Below, piece after piece: positions 24,135 to 32,542 of a DNA stretch of 32,615 bases. The notes under the pieces are model-generated. The model worked only from the letters and a program-made list of their open reading frames with translations. It ran no database searches and was not told the origin of the DNA. Numbering within the stretch: position 1 is the stretch's first letter; each line of letters begins with the position of its first letter. This DNA comes from Terriglobales bacterium. Lineage in GTDB: Bacteria; Acidobacteriota; Terriglobia; Terriglobales; Acidobacteriaceae. The DNA lies in NCBI GenBank assembly GCA_015655585.1, contig JAATEV010000042.1:1-32615 (forward strand). The letters are read 5' to 3'. A program made the translations under genes and the position numbers.

Positions 24135-24905
24135 CTACCGCGAGATGCCTTCGAAGGGCGAGCTGGCCGTGGCGTAGAGCTTGCGGGGCATCCTGCCCGC
24201 GAGGAACGCCTGGCGGCCGGCGAGGACTGCGTGCTGCATGGCCTCGGCCATCAGGAGTGGGTCCTTGGCCTGGGCAATGGCCGTGTTCATCAGCACCGCG
24301 TCGAAGCCCATCTCCATAGCGAGCGACGCATCGGAGGCCGTGCCGACACCTGCGTCCACGATGAGAGGAACTTCGGTGATCATCTCGCGGAGGATGCGCA
24401 GGTTCGCCGTATTCTGCAGGCCGAGGCCGCTGCCGATGGGTGCGCCCAGAGGCATCACCGCCGCCGCGCCCGCATCGATCAGACGCTTGGCGAAGACGAT
24501 GTCGTCGGAGGTGTAGGGCAGCACGGTGAAGCCCTCCTTCACCAGCACGCGTGTCGCTTCAAGTGTTGCCTGAACGTCGGGATAGAGCGTTGCCTGATCG
24601 CCGATGACCTCGATCTTGACCCAGTCCGAGAGGCCAACCTCGCGCCCCAGACGCGCTGCTCGGATCGCCTCTTCCGCCGTGTAGCATCCGGCGGTATTCG
24701 GCAGAAGGAAGTACCGCTGCGGATCGATGTAGTCGAGAAGCGATTCGCTAGTGCGGTCAAGATTCACGCGCCGCACCGCCACCGTCACCATCTCGGCCCC
24801 GGAGGCCTCGATTGCGGCCTGCGTCTCCGGCCCATCCTTGTACTTGCCTGTGCCTACGATAAGCCGCGACTGAAACGCTCTTCCAGCGATCACCAAAGGG
24901 TTCAT
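24135..24905 (-). CDS. thiG: Thiazole synthase ThiG
   Basis: ThiG builds the thiazole phosphate of thiamine from deoxyxylulose phosphate, dehydroglycine and ThiS-thiocarboxylate. The 256-residue TIM barrel shows [46 protein letters not shown], the Schiff-base lysine Lys97 in [16 protein letters not shown], and the phosphate-binding [12 protein letters not shown] and [12 protein letters not shown] choose the ATG at 24905 ([11 protein letters not shown]), where family similarity begins, with AGGA upstream. A longer in-frame ATG at 25019 adds 38 unconserved residues and runs through a strong hairpin. thiS, thiO and thiE are not in the window. I found no TPP riboswitch in the leader. Confidence 0.94.
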   Translation of the reverse strand: MNPLVIAGRAFQSRLIVGTGKYKDGPETQAAIEASGAEMVTVAVRRVNLDRTSESLLDYIDPQRYFLLPNTAGCYTAEEAIRAARLGREVGLSDWVKIEVIGDQATLYPDVQATLEATRVLVKEGFTVLPYTSDDIVFAKRLIDAGAAAVMPLGAPIGSGLGLQNTANLRILREMITEVPLIVDAGVGTASDASLAMEMGFDAVLMNTAIAQAKDPLLMAEAMQHAVLAGRQAFLAGRMPRKLYATASSPFEGISR

Positions 24906-24943
24906 GGTTAATATCCTACTCGCTTGCGATGTGGCAGAAAACG

Positions 24944-24984
24944 CGAACGGCTCGCACTCTAAACAAGAGTTTGCGAGCCGTTCG
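24944..24984 (-). terminator. Strong hairpin in the thiG leader, terminator or attenuator candidate
   Basis: A 12-bp stem (24944-24955 with 24973-24984) continues after a 2-nt bulge into a 5-bp stem (24956-24960 with 24966-24970) with loop AAACA. Read on the minus strand it is followed by CGTTTTCT, a short T-run. It ends 39 bp before the thiG ATG. It could end the RNA-like structure at 25003-25117 or attenuate thiG. Confidence 0.5.
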
Positions 24985-25002
24985 GCGGTGAACTGTTGAG
25001 AT

Positions 25003-25117
25003 TGACCTGAGGCGCCCATAACACAAGGTTTGGCCTCGGCGTGGAGTTGCAGATACCGCCAGGACTAGAGCTATGGACGCTCTAAGCCTCAGTCACCTCA
25101 CGTACTGTTGTGCAACT
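25003..25117. ncRNA. Candidate structured RNA with pseudoknot, strand uncertain
   Basis: This lies in the 377-bp gap between thiG (-) and the next gene (+). The closing stem P1 has 10 bp with one bulge (25003-25013 with 25086-25095). Inside are P2 (CCT-c-GGCG at 25034-25041 with CGCCAGG at 25057-25063) with a 15-nt loop, and P3 (TAGAGC at 25066-25071 with GCTCTA at 25079-25084). AGTTGCA in the P2 loop (25045-25051) is exactly complementary to TGCAACT at 25111-25117, just outside P1, giving a possible 7-bp pseudoknot. The minus strand has TTGACA at 25128-25123 before it and the hairpin at 24984-24944 after it, but no good -10 box. No known riboswitch class was recognised. The rest of the gap (25118-25282) shows nothing clear. 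Confidence 0.4.
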
Positions 25118-25282
25118 ATTACTGTCAATTTTCATAGGCTGGACCATCCTCCTTTCCCGTGTAACCGCAGATTACTCCACACGTGCGCATGGCGCAACTT
25201 CCTGCATCGACACAGGCAAATACATCTGATTTCGCCGGAATAAACATCCTACGCTCATGAGTTATCTGCCTGGAGGCACTTC

Positions 25283-25504
25283 ATGAAACCAGCCACCATC
25301 ATCGGTATTCTTCTCGTCATCCTTGGCATTATTGGATTCGCAACCGGCGGGATCTCCTTTACTCATCAGAAGAAGGTCGTCGATGCCGGTCCAATTCAGA
25401 TCTCGCATCAGACTCAGGACACGCTTCCTCTCTCACCAATCCTGAGCGCTGGGTCGCTTATCGCAGGAGTGGGCCTGATCGTTGTGGGAGCGAAATCTCG
25501 TTAG
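25283..25504 (+). CDS. Small two-segment membrane protein (DUF3185-like)
   Basis: A 73-residue protein. Two hydrophobic spans, about 5-24 (TIIGILLVILGIIGFATGGI) and about 51-69 (SPILSAGSLIAGVGLIVVGA), flank a polar loop with KKVVDAGPIQISHQTQDT. The layout, with an ILGIIGF span, then KVVDxGPI, then PL/SP and a second span, resembles the DUF3185 family of inner-membrane proteins whose function is unknown. GGAGG lies eight bases before the ATG. It stands alone, between the thiG leader region and the porin gene. Confidence 0.75.
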   Translation: MKPATIIGILLVILGIIGFATGGISFTHQKKVVDAGPIQISHQTQDTLPLSPILSAGSLIAGVGLIVVGAKSR

Positions 25505-25571
25505 GTCTGCGGTGAGATATCTGTAATCGATTTGCAATTTATTCATCGCTCAATGGCAAGATAGAAGACCG

Positions 25572-27032
25572 ATGATCCTAACTACTCTCTGGAGACGGCG
25601 GGGAATCCGCCTTTCTCTTCTGCTGGCGCTCGCTGCCTCTGCTGCGGCGCAGCCTTATGCAACGCCCATTAAAGTCTCTTCCACGGAGCAACCTGACGCG
25701 CCCGTTCCGGCAGAAAAGACGGCCGAACCGCTTTTGACGATGTTCCCTCACTCGGACAAGTGGCCGATCTTCATCGCCGGGCAGGCCAATATTATTTTTC
25801 AGGCGCACGGACCGTTCCACTCGCCATATGAGGGGGTGAACAGCCTGCTGGGGCGGGGGGAGTATAAGACCTCCCTGCTGGGGACGCTCTATCTGGGAGC
25901 TCAGGCCATTCGCAATCCGAAGTACAACCTGGACGCGATTCTGGATGTTGAGTCGGCGGGAGGACGCGGGGACAGCGAGGCACTAGGACTGGCGGGATTC
26001 ACCAACCTGGACGTGGTTCGGAACCCCAGCCTGGGCTCCGCTCCTTACATTGCGCGGGTGCAACTCCACCAGACGGTCGGGTTCAGTAATACGATGGTCG
26101 ATCAGGACCGGGGGCCGTTTGCGCTGGCCACGAAGGTGCCGGAACGGCGGCTGGAGTTTCACGTCGGAAAGATGAGTATGCCGGACTTTGTGGACATTAA
26201 CACCATCGGCTCCGACAGCCATCTGCAGTTCATGAACTGGACCGCGGACAACAATGGCGCGTGGGACTACGCCGCCGATACGCGTGGTTATACCTATGGG
26301 ATCGTCAGCGAATACGTCGATAAAGGCTGGTCGGCTCGCTACGCGCTGGCACTGATGCCTACTGTGGCCAATGGCATTGACCTGGACTGGAACCTGCGTC
26401 GGGCGAGCGGGCAGAACGTGGAGTTCGAGCTGCGTAAGTCATTGCTGGGACATCTGTTACCGGAAGAGCGGAAGGGAACGCTGCGAGTTCTGGGCTTCGT
26501 CAACCATGCCCACATGGGGCTGTATCGCGACGCGGTGAAGGCCTATCTTGCCGGGGCGGGCTCGCGGCCGGACATTACTTCGGTAGAAAAAAACAGCGCG
26601 GTGAAATACGGCTTCGGCTTCAACGCCGAACAGGAGCTTACTCCTGACTTACGTGTATTTACGCGGCTTGGGTGGAACGAGGGACAGCACGAGTCCTACG
26701 CCTACACCGAGGTGGATCAGACGCTGGAATTTGGTGGTGACTACTCCGGTCGCGGCTGGTCGCGGCCTGCCGACAAGGTCGGCGTCGCCTTTATTTCGAA
26801 CGCGATCAAGCGGGACCACCAGGAGTACCTGAAGCTGGGCGGGCTGGGATTTATTCTGGGCGACAGCAAGCTGAACTACGCCCGCGAAGACATTCTGGAG
26901 GCGTACTACAACATGCACGTATGGCGCGGGATCTACTATGCGCTCGACGCGCAGTACATTACGCATCCGGGATATAACCAGGACCGCGGGCCGGTTCTGT
27001 TTGAATCGGTGAGGATGCACGTCGATTTCTAG
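25572..27032 (+). CDS. OprB-type carbohydrate-selective outer-membrane porin
   Basis: A 486-residue protein with a signal peptide (about 1-27, RLSLLLALAASAAAQ). The mature part is made of short amphipathic strands and ends in phenylalanine (MHVDF), as expected for a BAM-assembled beta-barrel. Family-like stretches include WPIFIAGQANIIFQAHGPFH, FHVGKMSMPDFVDINTIGSD, GFGFNAEQELTPDLRVFTRL, GVAFISNAIKRDHQEYLKLG and the final LEAYYNMHVWRGIYYALDAQ. These match the OprB/carbohydrate porin pattern, where the last repeats are best conserved. The exact sugar is not deducible. No transporter or regulator gene is adjacent. Confidence 0.82.
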   Translation: MILTTLWRRRGIRLSLLLALAASAAAQPYATPIKVSSTEQPDAPVPAEKTAEPLLTMFPHSDKWPIFIAGQANIIFQAHGPFHSPYEGVNSLLGRGEYKTSLLGTLYLGAQAIRNPKYNLDAILDVESAGGRGDSEALGLAGFTNLDVVRNPSLGSAPYIARVQLHQTVGFSNTMVDQDRGPFALATKVPERRLEFHVGKMSMPDFVDINTIGSDSHLQFMNWTADNNGAWDYAADTRGYTYGIVSEYVDKGWSARYALALMPTVANGIDLDWNLRRASGQNVEFELRKSLLGHLLPEERKGTLRVLGFVNHAHMGLYRDAVKAYLAGAGSRPDITSVEKNSAVKYGFGFNAEQELTPDLRVFTRLGWNEGQHESYAYTEVDQTLEFGGDYSGRGWSRPADKVGVAFISNAIKRDHQEYLKLGGLGFILGDSKLNYAREDILEAYYNMHVWRGIYYALDAQYITHPGYNQDRGPVLFESVRMHVDF

Positions 27033-27150
27033 GCATCCACCCCCCCACCCCGGTATTTTGCGCAAAGTCTTAGAAAAAAAGACTTTAAGTCTGGACTTCC
27101 GGTTTTAGGGTTCTCTGTAGGGGTGGGCGCGCGGAACGTATACTTGAGCG

Positions 27151-28086
27151 GTGAATCCCTGCCTATTTTCCCTCGCTTGCTTTCTGATTGGACTGCTCTT
27201 CGGCAGCTTTTTGAACGTCTGCATCAGCCGGTTGCCCCGGCGGGAGTCGGTCGTGGGGGGGCGGTCGCGGTGCCCGGCTTGCGGGGCGACCATCCGGTGG
27301 TACAACAATATTCCCCTGGTGAGCTGGGTTCTGCTGGGGCGGCGGTGCCGGGACTGCAAAGCCGCGATTCCGTGGCGGTATCCGCTGGTGGAACTGGCGG
27401 TGGCGGCGTGGTTCGCTCTGGTGGCCTCCGGCAGCGTGCAGGCGGCGCTGGAAGGCGCTCACGCTCCCCTCTCGGCAGAGACCTGGGCCTCCATCGTCGT
27501 GGGCGGTCTGGGGGCCGCCATCCTCGGTTTTCTGCTGATCGGCCTGATGGTGATGGACTGGGAGACGATGCTGCTGCCCGACGCCTTTACCCTGACCGGC
27601 ATCCTGATCGGCATGGTGCTGACGTTTGTCCGGGCGGCGTTCCTGGGGCCGCACGAGGACCAGGTGCTGCTTACGCGCGGTCACGTTCAACTCACCAGTC
27701 CGGGGGGCGTGACCGACCACGGCAACCTTTTTTTCACAGGGCCGGAGGCGATGGTGATGGGGCGGGTCGCGGCGATCTGCGGAGCCGCGTTTCTGCTGCT
27801 GGCGATCCGGTGGGGTTACAGGGCCGTTCGCAAGCGCGAGGGCATGGGGCTGGGCGACGTGAAACTGCTGGCGATGATCGCGGCGTTTCTCGGTTTCTGG
27901 CCTGCGATTGTTGCATTCTTCATCGGCGTGCTGGCGGCTACGGTGTATGCTCTGTTGCTGCTGGTTCGGGGCAAGGCAAATACGACCACAAAGCTCGCCT
28001 TTGGCAGCTTTTTATGCGTGGGAGGACTACTTGCAGCACAATTCGCTAATCGCCTCATCGGGCTGTATATAGCGATATTGCGATGA
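27151..28086 (+). CDS. Prepilin leader peptidase / N-methyltransferase (A24)
   Basis: This inner-membrane aspartic protease removes the leader from type IV pilins or type II secretion pseudopilins and methylates the new N-terminus. The 311-residue protein starts with GLLFGSFLNVCISRLPRRES, carries the four zinc cysteines (Cys41, Cys44, Cys66, Cys69 in CPAC and CRDC), and has the two catalytic aspartates in MVMDWETMLLPDAFTLTG and GMGLGDVKLLAMIAAFLG. A polar insert of about 40 residues lies between the two aspartate motifs (near EDQVLLTRGHVQLTSPGGV). The start is GTG at 27151; no strong ribosome site is seen. No pilin gene is adjacent, so pil versus gsp assignment is open and I give no symbol. 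Confidence 0.92.
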   Translation: MNPCLFSLACFLIGLLFGSFLNVCISRLPRRESVVGGRSRCPACGATIRWYNNIPLVSWVLLGRRCRDCKAAIPWRYPLVELAVAAWFALVASGSVQAALEGAHAPLSAETWASIVVGGLGAAILGFLLIGLMVMDWETMLLPDAFTLTGILIGMVLTFVRAAFLGPHEDQVLLTRGHVQLTSPGGVTDHGNLFFTGPEAMVMGRVAAICGAAFLLLAIRWGYRAVRKREGMGLGDVKLLAMIAAFLGFWPAIVAFFIGVLAATVYALLLLVRGKANTTTKLAFGSFLCVGGLLAAQFANRLIGLYIAILR

Positions 28087-28110
28087 TCGCGCAACACTCC
28101 ATTCATTCCC

Positions 28111-28139
28111 TTGACACTTGCCAGTGTCACTCTTAGAGT
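28111..28139 (+). promoter_or_regulatory. Sigma-70 promoter of the nuo operon
   Basis: A perfect TTGACA (28111-28116), a 17-bp spacer and TAGAGT (28134-28139, 4 of 6). The predicted start point is around 28146, at or next to the nuoA initiation codons at 28145 and 28151, so the message may be leaderless or nearly so. Confidence 0.65.
28112..28129 (+). promoter_or_regulatory. Operator-like inverted repeat over the nuo promoter
   Basis: TGACACT at 28112-28118 and AGTGTCA at 28123-28129 are exact inverted arms around TGCC. The palindrome covers most of the -35 box and the spacer, where a bound dimer would block RNA polymerase. The form suits TetR- or GntR-like dimers. No regulator gene lies nearby. 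Confidence 0.5.
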
Positions 28140-28144
28140 CGAAG

Positions 28145-28558
28145 ATGGCCATGCACAGTTACCCATACATCTGGAACTACCTTCCACTCGTGCTTCAGGT
28201 CCTTGCCGCCGTTGGTCTTGCTCTCGGCATGGTGGCGGGTTCCTCCTTCCTCGGCAAACATAAAAATTCACGCACCAAGGCGAGTGCCTACGAGTGCGGC
28301 ATGGACCCGGTGGGCGACGCGCGCGGACGGTTCACCGTTCGTTTTTACATGGTCGCGATGCTGTTCATCCTGTTCGACGTGGAAGCCGTCTTCATGCTTC
28401 CGTGGGCCGTGATCTTCCGCCGCCTGCCTGCTATCACCGGCTCGCGCATGTTCGGCTTCTACGAGATGCTGGTCTATCTCGGCTTCGTCGCGGTAGGTCT
28501 GTTCTACGTGTGGAAGAAGGGCATTCTGGACTGGGCAAACGATAAGGGAGACCTGTAA
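28145..28558 (+). CDS. nuoA: NADH-quinone oxidoreductase subunit A
   Basis: NuoA is a three-helix membrane subunit of complex I next to the quinone channel. The protein shows YLPLVLQVLAAVGLALGMVA (helix 1), the conserved loop KASAYECGMDPVGDARGRF, and VRFYMVAMLFILFDVEAVFM with the Asp and Glu of helix 2, then the third helix (YEMLVYLGFVAVGLFYVW). I take the ATG at 28145 (MAMHSYPY, 137 residues). The ATG at 28151 is equally possible, and a TTG at 28118 would lie inside the promoter. The stop codon overlaps the nuoC ATG by one base (TAATG). Confidence 0.94.
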   Translation: MAMHSYPYIWNYLPLVLQVLAAVGLALGMVAGSSFLGKHKNSRTKASAYECGMDPVGDARGRFTVRFYMVAMLFILFDVEAVFMLPWAVIFRRLPAITGSRMFGFYEMLVYLGFVAVGLFYVWKKGILDWANDKGDL

Positions 28559-29049
28559 TGTACGATCCCGCCACAGCGATTCTGGGCAAAGACGCCGTCT
28601 TCGAGGCGCATCCGGAGAACGCAGCCGTGAAGGCCCTGACTGAACTGGCGACCGACGCCAAGTACGACCGCGACGAGCTGACCCTGACCGTAGCCCGCGA
28701 GAACATCGTAGCCGCCATGCGCGCGCTGCAACAGGCCGGATACAACTTCTTCGAAGATGCGACCGCGGTGGACTGGTACCCCTCGGAGCCGCGCTTCCAG
28801 GTGACGTACCACATTCTTTCGCACAAGCTGAAGCAGCGCGTGCGCATCGTCGTAAGGCTGCACAGCGACGACGCCTCGCTCGACAGCATTACCTCCGTAT
28901 GGCCAGCCGCCAACTTTTACGAGCGCGAGGTCTTCGACCTCTTCGGCATTCACTTTGGCGGCCACCCCAACCTGCGCCGCATCATGATGCCCGAGGACTG
29001 GAATGGGCATCCGCTGCGCAAGGACTACCCCGTGGAGGGCTATCGCTAA
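28558..29049 (+). CDS. nuoC: NADH-quinone oxidoreductase subunit C
   Basis: NuoC is the 30-kDa peripheral-arm subunit packing against NuoD and NuoB. The 163-residue protein ends with the family signature: FYEREVFDLFGIHFGGHPNL followed by RRIMMPEDWNGHPLRKDYPV. The N-terminal alpha/beta part includes FEDATAVDWYPSEPRFQVTY. It overlaps nuoA and nuoD by one base at each end (TAATG both times), which points to coupled translation. It is not fused to NuoD. nuoB, normally between nuoA and nuoC, is absent here. Confidence 0.95.
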   Translation: MYDPATAILGKDAVFEAHPENAAVKALTELATDAKYDRDELTLTVARENIVAAMRALQQAGYNFFEDATAVDWYPSEPRFQVTYHILSHKLKQRVRIVVRLHSDDASLDSITSVWPAANFYEREVFDLFGIHFGGHPNLRRIMMPEDWNGHPLRKDYPVEGYR

Positions 29050-30314
29050 TGTCTCCCGTTCATGAGATTACCGGAGCCGCGGCGATCGACCCCGGCGTGG
29101 AAGACGTCCTGAAGGACGCGGCGTTGAACCGCCTGAACGAGCCGCCAGCAGACCAGACGATGGTCATCAACATGGGGCCGCAGCATCCTTCGACCCACGG
29201 CGTGCTGAGGCTGGTGCTGGAGATCGACGGCGAGACCGTGGTGTCGATGGCTCCCGATATCGGCTACCTGCATACGGGCATCGAGAAGACCTGCGAGGCG
29301 AAGTTCTACCAGCAGGTGGTTCCGATGACGGACCGCATCGACTACCTTTCGCCGATGACGAACAACACGGCCTATGCTCTGGCCGTGGAGAAGCTGCTGG
29401 GGCTGGAGATTCCGCCCAAGGCGCAGTGGCTGCGTGTGCTCTTCAACGAGCTGATGCGTCTGAACTCTCACCTTGTGTGGCTGGGCACGCACGCCATGGA
29501 TATCGGCGCGCTCACCGTCTTCCTCTACTGCTTCCGCGAGCGCGAGCAGTTGCTGCGCATCTTCGAGGCGGTGGCCGGACAGCGGATGATGACCAGCTAC
29601 GTCCGCATCGGCGGGTTGAGCATGGAGCCGCCACGCGATCTTTACAACAGGATTCGCACCTTCCTGAACGACTTCCCTGCTCATATCGATGAGTACGAGG
29701 GGCTGTTGCAGAACAACCCGATCTGGATCAACCGGCTGAAAGGCGTCGGATATATCTCGCCGGAGGATGCGATTGCGCTGGGCCTCTCCGGGCCGCCGCT
29801 GCGCGCCGCGGGCATCGACTTCGATCTTCGGCGGGACATGCCGTATTCGAGCTATGAGAAGTTCCAGTTTCAGGTGCCGGTTGCGACCGAGAGCGACGTT
29901 TGGGCGCGCTACATCCTGCGGATGCAGGAGATGCGCGAGTCGGTGAAGATCTGCTTGCAGGCTCTGGACGGAATGCCCGAGGGCCGGTACGTCGCGGACG
30001 CTCCGAAGATTATTCTTCCCGACCGCGAGCAGATGAAGACCCAGATGGAATCGTTAATCCATCACTTCAAGATTGTGACGGAAGGCTTTGGGGTTCCGGC
30101 GGGCGAGGCGACGAGTTCGGTGGAGGCCGCGCACGGGCCGATGAACTACTACGTGGTCTCGGACGGCACGGCGAAGCCTTATCGCGTGCATATGCGGAAC
30201 TCCGACTATGCGAATTTGCAGGCGCTGGAGACGATGTGCAAGGGCAGGCTGCTGGCGGACGTGGTTGCGGTGATCGGGTCTATTGATATTGTGCTGGGAG
30301 CGATTGACCGCTAA
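29049..30314 (+). CDS. nuoD: NADH-quinone oxidoreductase subunit D
   Basis: NuoD is the 49-kDa subunit that forms the quinone pocket with NuoB. The 421-residue protein contains MVINMGPQHPSTHGVLRLVL with the quinone-site histidine loop, DIGYLHTGIEKTCEAKFYQQ, YLSPMTNNTAYALAVEKLLG, and the C-terminal GPMNYYVVSDGTAKPYRVHM and GSIDIVLGAIDR. The ATG at 29049 overlaps the nuoC stop codon (TAATG). An upstream in-frame ATG at 28899 lies inside nuoC and encodes no conserved residues. The TAA again overlaps an ATG (30314), which opens a 37-codon frame. Confidence 0.96.
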   Translation: MSPVHEITGAAAIDPGVEDVLKDAALNRLNEPPADQTMVINMGPQHPSTHGVLRLVLEIDGETVVSMAPDIGYLHTGIEKTCEAKFYQQVVPMTDRIDYLSPMTNNTAYALAVEKLLGLEIPPKAQWLRVLFNELMRLNSHLVWLGTHAMDIGALTVFLYCFREREQLLRIFEAVAGQRMMTSYVRIGGLSMEPPRDLYNRIRTFLNDFPAHIDEYEGLLQNNPIWINRLKGVGYISPEDAIALGLSGPPLRAAGIDFDLRRDMPYSSYEKFQFQVPVATESDVWARYILRMQEMRESVKICLQALDGMPEGRYVADAPKIILPDREQMKTQMESLIHHFKIVTEGFGVPAGEATSSVEAAHGPMNYYVVSDGTAKPYRVHMRNSDYANLQALETMCKGRLLADVVAVIGSIDIVLGAIDR

Positions 30315-30427
30315 TGACTTCCCTCTTCATCACGACGCTGCTGCGGGAGACGCCGGGAACTCCTGCGGGATGGGATGAAGAGACACCGGTTGCAGTGGAT
30401 TCGGGACGCAGCAGAAGGAAGACGTGA
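30314..30427 (+). CDS. 37-residue ORF inside the nuo operon
   Basis: ATG at 30314 overlaps the nuoD TAA (TAATG), the same junction type as nuoA/nuoC and nuoC/nuoD. The TGA at 30425-30427 overlaps the GTG start of the next gene (GTGA). The product, MTSLFITTLLRETPGTPAGW followed by an acidic then basic tail ending RSRRKT, has no recognised domain. The frame fills the 110-bp gap between its neighbours exactly. It may be a real peptide or may serve mainly to carry ribosomes to the next gene. Confidence 0.45.
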   Translation: MTSLFITTLLRETPGTPAGWDEETPVAVDSGRSRRKT

Positions 30428-30723
30428 CAGGACAACTTCACACGGAGCTTTGGACGTCGTGGGCGTCGCTGCTTCGTTCTTACTCGGCCGCCCACGGATT
30501 GAACAGCCGGCATCATGCAGTGGTCGAGGTCGGCGCGGATGAGATTGCGTTGCGTGTAGGAAGCCGGTGGCTTCGCTTTACGCACGAGATGTTGGAAGAC
30601 AGCAATGGACGCCGTTCCGGCTTCAGCCTTCAGGAAGACGGAACGGTTAAACTAGACGGTATCGCCGAAGAGATGGACCTTGCCGCCGAACGACTGGCGC
30701 GGGAGATGATGCACAGTGAGTGA
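30424..30723 (+). CDS. 99-residue protein of unknown function in the nuo operon
   Basis: Starts at GTG 30424 and ends at TGA 30721-30723. The protein is soluble with no signal peptide or membrane segment. A strand-rich middle (HHAVVEVGADEIALRVGSRW, then LRFTHEML) and a helical C-terminus (DGIAEEMDLAAERLAREMMH) are visible. I do not recognise a family. It overlaps the 37-residue ORF by four bases and nuoE by eight, so it is co-translated with complex I genes. An assembly or stability role is only an inference from context. Confidence 0.65.
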   Translation: MTGQLHTELWTSWASLLRSYSAAHGLNSRHHAVVEVGADEIALRVGSRWLRFTHEMLEDSNGRRSGFSLQEDGTVKLDGIAEEMDLAAERLAREMMHSE

Positions 30724-31225
30724 GATCGCCAACACAATTTTTTCGCCCGAGATGGCCGCGCGTTTCGACCACCTCGTCACTATCTACCCGGTGAAGCGCT
30801 CGGCGCTGGTGCCGATGCTGCTCTACGCGCAGGATGAGGTCGGGTATGTCTCCGATGCGGTGGTCGCCGAGATCGCGCAGCGGCTCGACCTGCTGGAGTT
30901 AGACGTGCGGAACGTGCTTTCGTACTACTCCATGCTGCGGACGAAGCCGGCGGGCAAGTACAACGTACAGGTGTGCACGAACATCTCGTGCATGTTGCGC
31001 GGCGGATACGAGATTCTAGACCACTGCAAGCACAAGCTGGGCATCGGCCATAAAGAGGTCACTCCGGACGGGGTGTTTTCGCTGGAAGAGGTCGAGTGCA
31101 TTGGCGCGTGTTGCTGGGCTCCGGCGATGCAGATCAACTATGACTTTCATGACGACCTGACGCCGGAGAAGGTCGATGCGCTGTTCCAGATTTATCGCGA
31201 CGGCCAGGGAAAGGACGTGAAGTAG
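30716..31225 (+). CDS. nuoE: NADH-quinone oxidoreductase subunit E
   Basis: NuoE is the 24-kDa thioredoxin-like subunit carrying the N1a [2Fe-2S] cluster. The 169-residue protein starts with a helical domain (YPVKRSALVPMLLYAQDEVG, VLSYYSML) and has all four cluster cysteines: Cys87 and Cys92 in VQVCTNISCMLRGG, Cys128 and Cys132 in VECIGACCWAPAMQIN. The start is GTG at 30716, inside the last codons of the preceding gene. The TAG at 31223-31225 is directly followed by the nuoF ATG. Confidence 0.95.
   Translation: MSEIANTIFSPEMAARFDHLVTIYPVKRSALVPMLLYAQDEVGYVSDAVVAEIAQRLDLLELDVRNVLSYYSMLRTKPAGKYNVQVCTNISCMLRGGYEILDHCKHKLGIGHKEVTPDGVFSLEEVECIGACCWAPAMQINYDFHDDLTPEKVDALFQIYRDGQGKDVK

Positions 31226-32542
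<1,317 letters not shown>

Noticed and set aside
24906..25019. N-terminal extension of ThiG by 38 residues
   Set aside because: ThiG family similarity starts at MNPLVIAGR; the extension runs through a strong hairpin and is not conserved in character.
24906..25282. TPP riboswitch in front of thiG
   Set aside because: The conserved CUGAGA and ACCUGAUCUGG-type elements of the THI box are not present on the minus strand.
27060..27090. AAAGTCTT/AAGACTTT hairpin between the porin and prepilin peptidase genes as a terminator
   Set aside because: An AT-rich 8-bp stem followed by no clear T-run; too weak to call with confidence.
28899..29048. N-terminal extension of NuoD by 50 residues
   Set aside because: It lies in another frame of nuoC and encodes Arg/Pro-rich sequence; the TAATG junction at 29047-29051 gives the natural start.
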